DNA of 43,743 nucleotides from WJMB01 sp964581465. GTDB taxonomy: Bacteria > RBG-13-66-14. The notes beneath the pieces were generated by a model. It saw nothing but the letters and a program-made list of their open reading frames with translations. It ran no database searches and was not told where the DNA came from. The stretch lies in contig CAZOOP010000035.1 in NCBI GenBank assembly GCA_964581465.1, positions 1 to 43,743 on the forward strand, given 5' to 3'. The position numbers and the translations under genes are program-made. This document shows, one piece after another, positions 16,535 to 24,850 of this stretch (positions are counted from its first letter, which is position 1; every line of letters starts with the position of its first letter).

Positions 16535-17497
16535 TCAGTCAGTGGGCAACTGGCGACGACAAACGGCGCAGTCGGAGTCGGTGGGTTCGTTCTCGGGGAT
16601 CAGCTCCAAGGTGCTGTGCATCACCTGGTAGCGCTCCAGCAGCGCGGCGGCGAGCTCCCGGCGCATCGCGGCGGCGCCCTCGACGGTCAGCGCTCCGGGC
16701 ACGCGAAGTTGGGCGGTCAGGACGTTCATCTTGCGGGTGACGCTCCAGAGATGCAGGTCTTCGATGCCGAGGACGCAGGGATGGGCGACGAGCAACTGAC
16801 GAACCTGCTCAAGGTCCACCTCGCGTGGGGTGCCCTGAAGCAGGATATGGACGCTTTCCCGGATCAGGCTCCAGCTCCAGATCAGGATCACCACGGCGAT
16901 GAGCAGCGAGAGCAGGGGGTCGAGGAGCCAGAAGCCGGTGTAGCGCATCACCAGGCCGCCGACGACCACGGCGGCCGAGCTGCCCAGGTCACCGGCCAGG
17001 TGGACCAGGGCGCTTTTGATATTCAGGTCGTCGCGTCCGGCGCGGAAGAGGATAAAGGCCGTGACGGCGTTGACCAGCAGGCCGACGCCTGCGACGATCA
17101 GCATCTCGCCGGTGCGCACGGGCTGGGGATCGAGGATGCCCTCGACGGCCTCGTAAACGATGAAGGCCACCACGGCCAGCACGGTCAGACCGTTGAGCAG
17201 GGCGGCCAGGACCTCGCCGCGGTGATAGCCGAAGCTGCGTCGACCGTCGGGGGGCCGGTCGGCCCAACACATCGCCAGATAGCTGACCCCCAGAGCGAAG
17301 AGGTGGGTGAACATGTGGCCGGCGTCGGAGACCAAGGCCAGGGAGCCGGTCCACAGCCCGCCGATTATCTCGGCGACCATTGTCGTACCGGTGAGCAGCA
17401 GTGCCCAGCGCAAGCGGCCGCGGTCGGCGGCGCGGTAGCCGTGGGCGTGGTCGTGAGCGTGGTCGACGCCGGGATGGGGGTGGTGATGCTTGGCCAT
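16535..17497 (-). CDS. CDF-family metal efflux transporter
   Basis: 320 aa, inner-membrane metal/proton antiporter of the cation diffusion facilitator family. The N-terminus is His-rich (HHHPHPGVDHAHDHAHG), a likely metal-acquiring stretch. Six helices follow, then a cytoplasmic domain with the usual GIEDLHLWSVTRKMNVLTA strand pattern. The transport site in helix 2 reads SDAGHMFTH (H61, H65) instead of the zinc-typical HxxxD; helix 5 keeps HLAGD (H166, D170). An HxxxH in helix 2 is what I recall from DmeF-type cobalt/nickel exporters, so Co/Ni, or mixed specificity, is possible. The ATG at 17497 has a weak ribosome site. Nearby gaps show no obvious regulator. Confidence 0.9.
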   Translation of the reverse strand: MAKHHHPHPGVDHAHDHAHGYRAADRGRLRWALLLTGTTMVAEIIGGLWTGSLALVSDAGHMFTHLFALGVSYLAMCWADRPPDGRRSFGYHRGEVLAALLNGLTVLAVVAFIVYEAVEGILDPQPVRTGEMLIVAGVGLLVNAVTAFILFRAGRDDLNIKSALVHLAGDLGSSAAVVVGGLVMRYTGFWLLDPLLSLLIAVVILIWSWSLIRESVHILLQGTPREVDLEQVRQLLVAHPCVLGIEDLHLWSVTRKMNVLTAQLRVPGALTVEGAAAMRRELAAALLERYQVMHSTLELIPENEPTDSDCAVCRRQLPTD

Positions 17498-18020
17498 GGC
17501 GTGATCGGAGGCGGGGTTGATCGCTGGTCGAAATCAGTATGCGTTTAAGGCTTCCGGGCGTTTGGCGCACTGCATAATCTGTACACCAGTAGCAGAGCTG
17601 TTGAACGCTCATCGATAAACGTCGCTCGTTCATGATCCAGGGTCACGCAGGTTTTGTCCGTGGTTTCTCGTCAGCCGATCCGGTACTGGAGGAGCTCACG
17701 GCGTTAATATTTTGGGCGCTATTCTATGATCCCGCGGGGTTTGCCGGCTGTTTCATCTCCTCGCTGTGCTTTGGTGATGTCCTAAGCTTGTTGCGCCCAA
17801 GACGACTCCCGGACGCCTTTGGCGAAAGCATTCCCCGATGACCTCGAGTACCGACGGTCGCCACCGGGGCGCTAGCATGGGAGCGAACCTTCATCCGTCC
17901 GGCGTTGGCACGTTTCTTGCGAGACCGCCGTCAGACGACCGGACCACGCCCCTGGGCGCAACAAACGCGCCAACGCCTCGTTGCGGCGGGGATGAAACCG
18001 ATTGATGTGCCGGTTGACGG
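17498..18020. other. Gap with an orphan sigma-54 promoter
   Basis: 523 bp without a convincing gene; the plus-strand ORFs in it have no family resemblance. It holds a near-perfect sigma-54 site at 17905-17920 that points right toward the 3' end of the minus-strand methyltransferase gene. Confidence 0.4.
17905..17920 (+). promoter_or_regulatory. Putative sigma-54 promoter (orphan)
   Basis: TTGGCACGTTTCTTGC has the GG-N10-GC spacing of -24/-12 promoters. No plus-strand gene follows, so it would drive a small or antisense RNA opposite the methyltransferase gene, or it is a relic. Confidence 0.45.
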
Positions 18021-18692
18021 TCAGGTGAGGAGCCGGAGGAGCAGCTCGCCGAGGCCTCCGGCGTCGTGGGCGGCCAGGACGAGGTCGACGATGGTCAGAC
18101 CGGCCAGGATGACCACTTGTCCGGTGATCGTCGGGCGCTCGTTGCGCAGGGCGTCGCGCAGGCGGAACTCACGGCCGCTCTTGGCGGGGTAGGGCATCAG
18201 GCGTGGCAGCAGGCGGTGGACGGCGGCGGCGTAGGGCTTGTAGTCCTCGCCGAACTCGGCGAAGAGGAACTGCTCCTCGTAGCGAACGATCAGGTAGTAG
18301 TAAACGAGATAGAACAGGGGCTGGAAGGCGATCAGCGGCCACCAGGCGCCGATGATGACGGTGCCCAGGACGATCACGGCGTTGAAGAGGTAGAGGGGGT
18401 TGCGCACGTAGGCGAAGGGACCACGGGTGCAGAGCACCTTGGCGCGCAGGTCCCGGGCCCGGGTGGCCCCGCCGGTGTAGCCGACGCCCCAGATGCGGCC
18501 GGCCTCTCCCAGCAGGATCAGCGGCAGGCCGACGGCCCAGCTCCAGGGGCGGGGGTCGGCGAAGAACAGCAGCAGGATAACGAAGGGCACGGGGACCAGG
18601 CCGCGTAGCTTGAAGAGGACCCGTCCGGCGCGGACGGCCGCCGGGGCGTCGGGGGCGACGGCGTCGCCTATTCGGAGTTGGTCGTCGGTCAT
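18021..18692 (-). CDS. ICMT/PEMT-like membrane methyltransferase
   Basis: 223 aa, multi-pass membrane protein of the isoprenylcysteine carboxyl methyltransferase / phospholipid methyltransferase superfamily. Diagnostic C-terminal motifs are present: GPFAYVRNPLYLFNAVIVLG, a hydrophobic helical pair, then RYEEQFLFAEFGEDYKPYAAAV, the SAM- and substrate-binding region. Bacterial members methylate lipids or isoprenoid carboxylates; the true substrate here is unknown. After the core there is an additional hydrophobic helix (residues about 190-215), slightly longer than many family members. ATG at 18692 has only a weak ribosome site. It follows the subtilase gene at a 67-bp distance, separated by a terminator, so probably independent. 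Confidence 0.85.
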   Translation of the reverse strand: MTDDQLRIGDAVAPDAPAAVRAGRVLFKLRGLVPVPFVILLLFFADPRPWSWAVGLPLILLGEAGRIWGVGYTGGATRARDLRAKVLCTRGPFAYVRNPLYLFNAVIVLGTVIIGAWWPLIAFQPLFYLVYYYLIVRYEEQFLFAEFGEDYKPYAAAVHRLLPRLMPYPAKSGREFRLRDALRNERPTITGQVVILAGLTIVDLVLAAHDAGGLGELLLRLLT

Positions 18693-18715
18693 CGGTCGAT
18701 CCGTATCCGGGATAG

Positions 18716-18741
18716 AAAAAACGGGGGCCGGGCGGCCCCCG
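18716..18741 (-). terminator. Intrinsic terminator of the subtilase gene
   Basis: Minus strand stem CGGGGGCC / GGCCCCCG with a 4-nt loop, followed by TTTTTT, 19 nt after the subtilase stop. Confidence 0.85.
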
Positions 18742-18759
18742 TCGTCGGGGTGTTTTAGG

Positions 18760-21558
18760 TCAGCGGACCAGGGCCACGCGACGCAGCAGGCTGCCCGAGG
18801 CGGTCTGCAGCCGCAGCAGGTAGACGCCGGAACCCACGTCGTCCAGGGAGCAGGTCAGCTCGTGGCGTCCGGCGGTCAGGCTTCCCGCCGAGATGGTGCG
18901 CACCCGGCGACCGGCCAGATCGTAGAGGGCCACCAGGACATCCTCGGCAGCGTCATCGGCCGAGAGCTCGAAAGAGACGTTGAGCGCTCCGGCGGTGGGG
19001 TTGGGATAGGGTTCGGCGAGAAGGGTGCGTCCCGTGGAGGCGGGTGCGCCGGCGGTCTCGACGGGACCCAGGCGGGTGACGCGGCCCGCGGAGTCGGTGA
19101 TCTCGAAGAGGTAAGCCGGGGCGTAGTCGCGGTCCAGGAAGGCGCCGGAGGCGTTGGTCAGCGGCAGCTCGTTGAGCGGACCGCCGTGGGAGAGGGAGCT
19201 GTCACCGTCTACGCGGAAGATTTCCAGGGCGGCGAAGTCGCCGGAGACGTCCCAGCTCAGCAGCACGCCGTCCTCGCCGCTGACGGCGGAGAGGGTGGCG
19301 TCGTCGATGTCGACCTCGTAATCGACCACATAGATCTCGTCGAGCCAGACGCCCTGGTAGACGTCGTCGGAATCGGAGCGGAAGAGCAGGCGCAGGCGGG
19401 CGGTCTCGCCCTCGTGGGAGGACAGATCACTGGTGCGGCGCATCCACTGGGGATCCGGAGCGCCGGAGATGGTGTGCAGTGTGGTCCAGGTGTCTTCACC
19501 CGTGTATTGAACTTGCACCTGGCACATGTCCCGGCCGCCCTCGAGTTCGAAGTAGGCCCAGACGGTCATGATATTGTGCTGCGTGTCGATGTGGAAGGGC
19601 AGCGAGACGAGGGAGCAGTCCAGGTTGGCGTCGTAACCTCCCCCTGCGTTGTTGGGGCTGAAGGAGTACTGTCCGTAGAGGGCCTGCTCGTCGTTGACGG
19701 CCCAGGTGTTGTCGCCGTTGGCATCGTAGCGCCAGAGGCGGTCGATGCCGAACTCGCAGTCCTCGGCCAGGCCGTAGCCGGGCACGAAGAGCTCGAGGTC
19801 CTCTTCGAGGGTGTAGGGGTTGGCGGCGTCGAAGCTGACGGTGAGGGGGAGTCCTTGGGGCTCGGGGCAGCCGCCGTCAACGCTGACGGTGAACTCGGCG
19901 GAGCCGGCCTCGAGGGGGGCCAGGTTGCCCAGGCTGTCGGAGCCGTCGACGATGGTCACCTCGCCCGAGGTGCTGGTCAGGGTGGCGTCGAGGCTGGTGG
20001 CGGTTACCAGGCTGGGGTTGTATACGTCGCAGTAGACTGTGATGGTCTCGCCGGGCTCGACGAGGCCGTCGCCGTCGCCGGCGGAGTCGTCGATATCGTA
20101 GCCGTCGAAGGTCAGCTCGAGAACCGGGCTGCCGACGTAATCGGAGACACTGGCGAAGGTGTTGATGCGTCCCGAGCCGTAAACGTTGTCTTTGCCGGGA
20201 TCGCCCAGCTCCTTGGCGTAGTCCTCGAGGGCCTGGCGGATCTGGGCCGGGGTGAGCGAGGGGTTGGCGTCGAGGAGCAGGGCTGCGGTTCCCGCGGTAT
20301 GCGGGGTGGCCATCGAGGTGCCGTTCCAGCCCCAGAGGTAGCCCTGGATGTTCTGGAAGTCGCAGGAGACGATGTCCACACCCGGTGCGCAGACGTCGGG
20401 CTTGGTCAGGTTGGGGTAGTCGTAGTAGGGGGCGATGCTCGACCAGTCCACCGGGCCTCGGCCGGAGAAGCCGGCGATCTCGTCGGTGATCTTGGTGGCG
20501 CCCACGGTGATCACGCCGGGCACGTCGCCGGGGCAGGTGACCGTCTCATCGGCTGGGCCGTCGTTACCTGCGGCGATGACCATGGTCATGCCCGCCGCCA
20601 TGGCGGCTTCGGCGTTGGCCCGCCAGGTGGAGCGGTCCGGGCTCCAGCCGTAGTTCCAGCCGATGGAGTTGGAGCTGATGTCGGCGCCGTTGTCGAGGGC
20701 GTACTGCCAGGACTCCCAAACGGCCATCTCACCCTGATGCGTGGCGTACATGTAGGTACGCAGGCTCATGATGTCGGCCTGGGGTGCCACGCCGCAGTCG
20801 ATGCCCGCCGCGCCGTCGGAGGATACCGATCCGGCGCAGTGGGTGCCGTGGCCGTCGGTGTCCATCGGGTCACAGCCGCCACTTCCGGTACCGTCGAAGT
20901 AGTAGCCGTAGTAATCGTCTACGTAGCCGTTGAAGTCGTCATCGATGCCGTTGTCCGGGATCTCGTCGGAGTTGGTCCAGAGGTGGTCGCGCAGGTCGTA
21001 GTGCTCGTAGTTGACCCCGGTGTCCGAGACGGCGACGACGTAGCCGTCACCGTAGTAGCCGTAGTTGTCCCAGACGAAGGGCGCGCCGACCTTGGTGACG
21101 CTCCAGGCCGGGTTGCCGCTGCGCGATCCCGTGCCGACGAACTCGTCGGGACGGTCGGAACCGGTCTCGACGCGGGCCACCTCGGGGTGTTCGAGCAGCT
21201 CTGTAATGACCGTGGCGTCGGCCCGGCAGGCGATGAAGTTGGTGATCCAGAAGGGGCGTAAGTCGGCCACACGTCCGGTGCTTTCCCAAGCGGCCAGCTC
21301 GTCCAGCAGGCCGGCCTGCTCCTGGCGGGCGAAGGACTTCATCAGATCGACCACGGCCTCGCGGGCCGCCTCGCGGGGCAGGTCGGCCTGGATGCGCTGG
21401 AAGACCGCCGGATCGAGTTGTTCGCTGAGTGTGATGTTGATCCAGAGCAGCTCGCCCTCGGCCAGGGTCGGCAGATTGCGCTCTAGGGTAGGGCCGCTGA
21501 CGGCGGCCGTGGCGGCCAGGGCCAAAGCGAGAATGAAAACGGCGATGGTGCGTCGCAT
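18760..21558 (-). CDS. Secreted subtilisin-like serine peptidase with T9SS-type C-terminal domain
   Basis: 932 aa, S8 family. Signal peptide residues 1-20, then an inhibitor-like propeptide to about 140. The catalytic triad is D179 (VVAVSDTGVN), H237 (DGHGTHCAG) and S415 (NGTSMATPH), with oxyanion N332 (AAGNDGP). Acidic DxDxDG-like loops (DNGIDDDFNGYVDD) suggest calcium binding. Downstream come a CARDB-like beta domain (about 480-590) and a MAM/immune-inhibitor-A-like domain (about 600-755). The last 85 residues (PYPNPTAGALNVSFEL ... GVYLLRLQTASGSLLRRVALV) match the type IX secretion type A sorting domain. No other T9SS gene is visible here. ATG at 21558 has GGAAGG upstream. It lacks the SWG tail of the other exported proteins. 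Confidence 0.95.
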   Translation of the reverse strand: MRRTIAVFILALALAATAAVSGPTLERNLPTLAEGELLWINITLSEQLDPAVFQRIQADLPREAAREAVVDLMKSFARQEQAGLLDELAAWESTGRVADLRPFWITNFIACRADATVITELLEHPEVARVETGSDRPDEFVGTGSRSGNPAWSVTKVGAPFVWDNYGYYGDGYVVAVSDTGVNYEHYDLRDHLWTNSDEIPDNGIDDDFNGYVDDYYGYYFDGTGSGGCDPMDTDGHGTHCAGSVSSDGAAGIDCGVAPQADIMSLRTYMYATHQGEMAVWESWQYALDNGADISSNSIGWNYGWSPDRSTWRANAEAAMAAGMTMVIAAGNDGPADETVTCPGDVPGVITVGATKITDEIAGFSGRGPVDWSSIAPYYDYPNLTKPDVCAPGVDIVSCDFQNIQGYLWGWNGTSMATPHTAGTAALLLDANPSLTPAQIRQALEDYAKELGDPGKDNVYGSGRINTFASVSDYVGSPVLELTFDGYDIDDSAGDGDGLVEPGETITVYCDVYNPSLVTATSLDATLTSTSGEVTIVDGSDSLGNLAPLEAGSAEFTVSVDGGCPEPQGLPLTVSFDAANPYTLEEDLELFVPGYGLAEDCEFGIDRLWRYDANGDNTWAVNDEQALYGQYSFSPNNAGGGYDANLDCSLVSLPFHIDTQHNIMTVWAYFELEGGRDMCQVQVQYTGEDTWTTLHTISGAPDPQWMRRTSDLSSHEGETARLRLLFRSDSDDVYQGVWLDEIYVVDYEVDIDDATLSAVSGEDGVLLSWDVSGDFAALEIFRVDGDSSLSHGGPLNELPLTNASGAFLDRDYAPAYLFEITDSAGRVTRLGPVETAGAPASTGRTLLAEPYPNPTAGALNVSFELSADDAAEDVLVALYDLAGRRVRTISAGSLTAGRHELTCSLDDVGSGVYLLRLQTASGSLLRRVALVR

Positions 21559-21633
21559 AAGAACCTTCCGTCGAGGGGCGGGCTCCGGGAAGCGCCGCTC
21601 GTTTTGCTTTCAACCTGTCTGGGTACAAGGGGT

Positions 21634-21662
21634 AATATAGCTGCACAAAGGCCCGGGGTCAA
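21634..21662 (-). promoter_or_regulatory. Promoter of the subtilase gene
   Basis: Minus strand TTGACC (21662-21657), 17 nt, TATATT (21639-21634). The -35 hexamer lies inside the loop and arm of the upstream gene's terminator hairpin (21650-21671), so termination and initiation signals share bases. Confidence 0.7.
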
Positions 21663-21671
21663 CCCCGGGCC
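21650..21671 (-). terminator. Terminator of the zinc-ribbon membrane protein gene
   Basis: Stem GGCCCGGGG / CCCCGGGCC (with a short TTGA-containing loop), then TTTGT on the minus strand, 25 nt after the stop at 21696. Confidence 0.7.
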
Positions 21672-21695
21672 GGTTTCGCCTTCTCCTGTGCGGTG

Positions 21696-21992
21696 CTAGA
21701 CCTCACCGCCACAGTCCGGGCAGAAGCGTTTGCCCTCCGGGGCCAGCTCGCCGCAGTGGGGGCAGCGGACCATGACGGAGCCCCCCTGTCCCGCGGTGGC
21801 GGCGACCATCTCCTTGTGGCGGCGTTCCTGATCGTACTTATTGTCGAGCACCAGCACGATGATCACTCCGATCCAGCCCAGGAACAGGCCGACGAGGAAC
21901 CCCACGCCGCCGCGGCCCTTGGACGCTCCCACCACGATGCAGATGATCAGCGCCAGGATATGGGTGATTCCATAGATTGCGAAAGCTCCCAT
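21696..21992 (-). CDS. Small membrane protein with C-terminal zinc ribbon
   Basis: 98 aa. ATG at 21992 sits 7 nt after AAGGAGG; the longer frame upstream is not used. Two hydrophobic segments (about 3-22 ITHILALIICIVVGA and 30-50 GFLVGLFLGWIGVIIVLVL) form a hairpin, followed by a basic/acidic linker and CPHCGELAPEGKRFCPDCG, a zinc-ribbon pair. This layout is common among small bacterial proteins of unknown role. It lies between copA and the subtilase gene, with its own terminator. No signal peptide is evident beyond the first helix, so the ribbon probably faces the cytoplasm. Confidence 0.8.
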   Translation of the reverse strand: MGAFAIYGITHILALIICIVVGASKGRGGVGFLVGLFLGWIGVIIVLVLDNKYDQERRHKEMVAATAGQGGSVMVRCPHCGELAPEGKRFCPDCGGEV

Positions 21993-22142
21993 CAATGACC
22001 TCCTTGTGTTTGTTAACCGTCTGTGGGAGTAGCTTACAGGCCGGCCGTGACAGGAGGGGTCCGAAGGTAGCAACGGTGTGGCCTAGCAAAGAGCAGTCGA
22101 AGGTTTTCCCGCGATGACCGGGTCCGTCACGGTTCTTGCGCA

Positions 22143-22171
22143 CCGCGGTCTCCCTTCTCGGGAGACCGCGG
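22143..22171 (-). terminator. Strong hairpin downstream of copA
   Basis: A 12-bp perfect stem (CCGCGGTCTCCC / GGGAGACCGCGG) with a 5-nt loop, 32 nt past the copA stop. No U-run follows on the minus strand, so it may protect the 3' end or act as a weak terminator. Confidence 0.5.
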
Positions 22172-22202
22172 GCAACAACCGCGCCGGACCCTGGGCGTCT
22201 GG

Positions 22203-24386
22203 TCAATCGACGCGCTTGCGCAACAGCAGTGCGTTGGCGGAGACCGACAGCGAGGAGAGGGCCATGGCCCCGGCGGCCAGGATTGGTGAGAGGAAGCCCA
22301 GTCCGGCGACGGGCAGCATGCCGATGTTGTAGATGAAGGCCCAGAAGAGGTTGCTCTTGATGGTCGAGCGCGTCTTGCGGGAGAGGCGCAGCATTCGGGT
22401 CAGGGCGCCGACGCCGCCGTGGACGAGGGTTGCGTCGCCGGCTTCGAGGGCGGTGTCGGTGCCCGAGGCCAGGGCCACGCCGACATCGGCGGCGCTCAGG
22501 GCGACGGCGTCGTTGATGCCGTCGCCGACCATGGCGACCACGCGGCCTTGGCGTTGGAGCTTTTCGGCCAGCTCGGCCTTGTCGGTGGGGGACATGGAGT
22601 GGCGGAACTCCTCGATGCCCAGCGCTTCGGCGACGACGCCGGCGGGACCCTCGCGGTCGCCGGTGGCCAGGATGGGGGTGACGCCGAGGTCGCGCAGTTC
22701 GTCGATGGCCTCGGCGGCCTCGGGGCGCGGCTCGTCGGTGACGGCCAGGGAGCCGACGTAGGCGCCGTCGACGGCCAGGTGAGCGGCGGCGCCGAGGGCT
22801 CCGCGGTCGTTTTCGAAGGCGCGGGCCGATTCGGTGTCGATGCCCGCTTCTTCGAGTAGCTTGAGTTGACCGAAGAGGTAACTGTGGTCGTTGTGGTGTC
22901 CGACGAGGCCCAGTCCGGGGCGCTCCTCGACCTCGTCGAACTCGACGGGCTCGAGGTCGCGTCCGGCGGCGGCGCGTTCGACGGCGCGGGCCAGGGGGTG
23001 GCTGGAGCCGCGTTCGAGTCCCGCGGCGATGCCGAGGAAGCCTTCCTCGGATCGGGAGGAGCTCACGGCGCCGACCTCGGGCCGTCCACGGGTCAGGGTG
23101 CCGGTCTTGTCGAAGACGACGGTATCGACCCTGGCGGCGCGCTCCAGCACGGCGGCGTCGCGGAAGAGGATGCCGCTCTTGGCGGCGATACCCGATCCGA
23201 CCATCACGGCCATCGGTGTGGCCAGGCCCAGGGCGCAGGGGCAGGCGACGACCAGGATGCTGACGGTGTTGATGAAGGCGGTCTCGATCACGCCGCCGAT
23301 GAGCCACCAGAGCAGGAAGGTGATCACGGCCAGGGAGAGGACAACGGGGACGAAGATGCCGGCGACGCGGTCGGCCAGGCGCTGGGCGGGCGGTTTGCTC
23401 GACTGGACCCGCTTGACCTGACGGACGATTCCGGCCAGAACGCTCTCCTCGCCGAGCTGGGTCACCCGGACCTCGAGGGTACCGTTGCCGTTGACGGTTC
23501 CGCCGACGACCTTTTCCCCGGCGCTCTTGGGGATTGGCAGGGGCTCGCCGGTGAGCATGGATTCGTCGACACTGGAGGAGCCTTTGAGGATTTCGCCGTC
23601 GGCGGGAACCCTGGCCCCGGCCTTGACGAGCAAGCGGTCGCCGACCTCGACTTCCGAAATGGGCACTTCGCGGTAATCGCCGTTCTCGTCGAGGAGCAGG
23701 GCGGTTTCCGATGCCAGGGAGAACAGCTCACGCAGGGCGCGGCCGGCGCGCCCCTTGGCTCGGGCCTCCAGGTACTTGCCGACGCCGATGAGGGTGACGA
23801 TCATCGCTGGGGCGTCCAGGAAGTAGGGGCCGGGCCAACCGCCGATGAGGCGGAGTGTTCCGAAGAGCCAGGTGGCGCCAGCGCCCAGGGCCACCAGGGT
23901 ATCCATACCGGGAGAGAAGCGGCGCAGCTCGCCCCAGGCTCCCTTGAAGAAGGGCCAACCGACGAAGGCCAGGGCCAGGGTGGAGAGCCCCAGCATCATC
24001 CAGGGCAGGTGCAGGGTCTCCCAGAACATCCCGACGAAGAGGGGCAGCGAGAGGGCGACGCCGACGAGGACCCGGGCGAGCTGCCAGCGCTCGGCGCTCT
24101 TCTCCTCGCGCTCGGCGACGGTGAGCTCCTCGGGCTTGTCGCGCAAGTCCTCGGGCAGACGGGCTCCGTAGCCAACGCCCCGGACGACTTTGACCAGGTA
24201 CACGGCCTCGACAACCTCGGGATCGTAGACCACCCGGGCGCTATCGTCGGCGTAGTTGGCCTCGGCCTCCTTGACGCCGTCGGTCTTCAGCAGGGCCTTG
24301 CCGATGCTGCCGGCGCAGTTGACGCAGTGCATCCCGGTGAGCTCGAGCCGGAGTTCGATCAAGCCGTCTTCGCGTCGCTTGCTCAC
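22203..24386 (-). CDS. copA: Copper-exporting P1B-type ATPase CopA
   Basis: 727 aa, inner-membrane Cu(I) efflux pump. One N-terminal HMA domain has MHCVNCAGS (C21, C24). The membrane site is VVACPCALGLATP (CPC near residue 380). DKTGTLTRG (about 425) carries the phosphorylated Asp, GSSHPLARAV is the nucleotide-binding HP motif, and GDGINDAVAL the hinge. The last helices have AFIYNIGMLPVAG and MALSSLSVSANALLLRKR, the Asn and MxxSS residues of Cu(I)-type pumps. The GTG start overlaps the copZ stop (GTGA), so the two are translationally coupled. No CueR or CsoR gene is next to it. Confidence 0.95.
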   Translation of the reverse strand: MSKRREDGLIELRLELTGMHCVNCAGSIGKALLKTDGVKEAEANYADDSARVVYDPEVVEAVYLVKVVRGVGYGARLPEDLRDKPEELTVAEREEKSAERWQLARVLVGVALSLPLFVGMFWETLHLPWMMLGLSTLALAFVGWPFFKGAWGELRRFSPGMDTLVALGAGATWLFGTLRLIGGWPGPYFLDAPAMIVTLIGVGKYLEARAKGRAGRALRELFSLASETALLLDENGDYREVPISEVEVGDRLLVKAGARVPADGEILKGSSSVDESMLTGEPLPIPKSAGEKVVGGTVNGNGTLEVRVTQLGEESVLAGIVRQVKRVQSSKPPAQRLADRVAGIFVPVVLSLAVITFLLWWLIGGVIETAFINTVSILVVACPCALGLATPMAVMVGSGIAAKSGILFRDAAVLERAARVDTVVFDKTGTLTRGRPEVGAVSSSRSEEGFLGIAAGLERGSSHPLARAVERAAAGRDLEPVEFDEVEERPGLGLVGHHNDHSYLFGQLKLLEEAGIDTESARAFENDRGALGAAAHLAVDGAYVGSLAVTDEPRPEAAEAIDELRDLGVTPILATGDREGPAGVVAEALGIEEFRHSMSPTDKAELAEKLQRQGRVVAMVGDGINDAVALSAADVGVALASGTDTALEAGDATLVHGGVGALTRMLRLSRKTRSTIKSNLFWAFIYNIGMLPVAGLGFLSPILAAGAMALSSLSVSANALLLRKRVD

Positions 24387-24595
24387 AGCTCGGCTCCGTA
24401 ACCGGCGTGGACGACGGCCTTTACCAGGGCCTCGGGGCCGATCAGCTCGTCGTCGTAGCGCACCCGGGCCTCCATGGGCTCCAGCCGCGCCTCGGCGTGG
24501 CGGACGCCCTCGACGCGCTTGAGTTCACGCTCGACGGAGGCCACGCAGTGCCCGCAGCTCAGGCCGCTGAGCTTCAGGGTTATCGTCTTCTCCAT
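24383..24595 (-). CDS. copZ: Copper chaperone CopZ (HMA domain)
   Basis: 70 aa, cytoplasmic metallochaperone handing Cu(I) to CopA. A single ferredoxin-like HMA domain has the metal-binding loop GLSCGHCVAS (CxxC at about 14-17) and ends HAGYGAEL. ATG at 24595 lies downstream of AAGGAAGGTG; the longer upstream frame is not used. The stop overlaps the copA start by four bases. Upstream there is a short direct repeat CCGTACAATCCGTACATT (24651-24668), a candidate operator, but no clear promoter. Confidence 0.92.
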   Translation of the reverse strand: MEKTITLKLSGLSCGHCVASVERELKRVEGVRHAEARLEPMEARVRYDDELIGPEALVKAVVHAGYGAEL

Positions 24596-24650
24596 AATTA
24601 TCACCTTCCTTGGAGTCAGTTCGGTGTCAGTAGATGTTTTATCGTCGAAC

Positions 24651-24668
24651 CGTACAATCCGTACATTG
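24651..24668. promoter_or_regulatory. Direct repeat upstream of copZA, possible operator
   Basis: CCGTACAATCCGTACATT: two CCGTACA half-sites 9 bp apart, about 55 bp upstream of the copZ start. Repeats of this kind can bind metal-responsive regulators, but the regulator is unknown. Confidence 0.3.
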
Positions 24669-24850
24669 GCCTTACGCGGGGCTATCTGACCGAAGTCGGC
24701 GGGTGCGTTTCGGGCGCGTCCCAGAACACTTTCGATTTGAAAGAGCAGAGGTAATTGATGTTGCCGCCGAGAAAGCGGCATAATGCAACTGTATCTCAAC
24801 TACAGTATATTAGACGCTGGCGGATAATGCAAGTTCCCGCATAAATCTTT

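Noticed and set aside
17632..17841. A 69-codon plus-strand ORF between the CDF and methyltransferase genes
   Set aside because: It has no ribosome site or recognisable protein pattern.
18493..21261. A 922-codon open frame on the plus strand opposite the subtilase gene
   Set aside because: It is the antisense shadow of a GC-rich gene whose minus-strand product has a full S8 catalytic triad, signal peptide and sorting domain. The plus-strand translation is Val/Gly/Ala-rich with no domain pattern.
22866..24401. A 511-codon plus-strand frame opposite copA
   Set aside because: Shadow of copA; Gly/Asp-rich low-complexity translation and no ribosome site.
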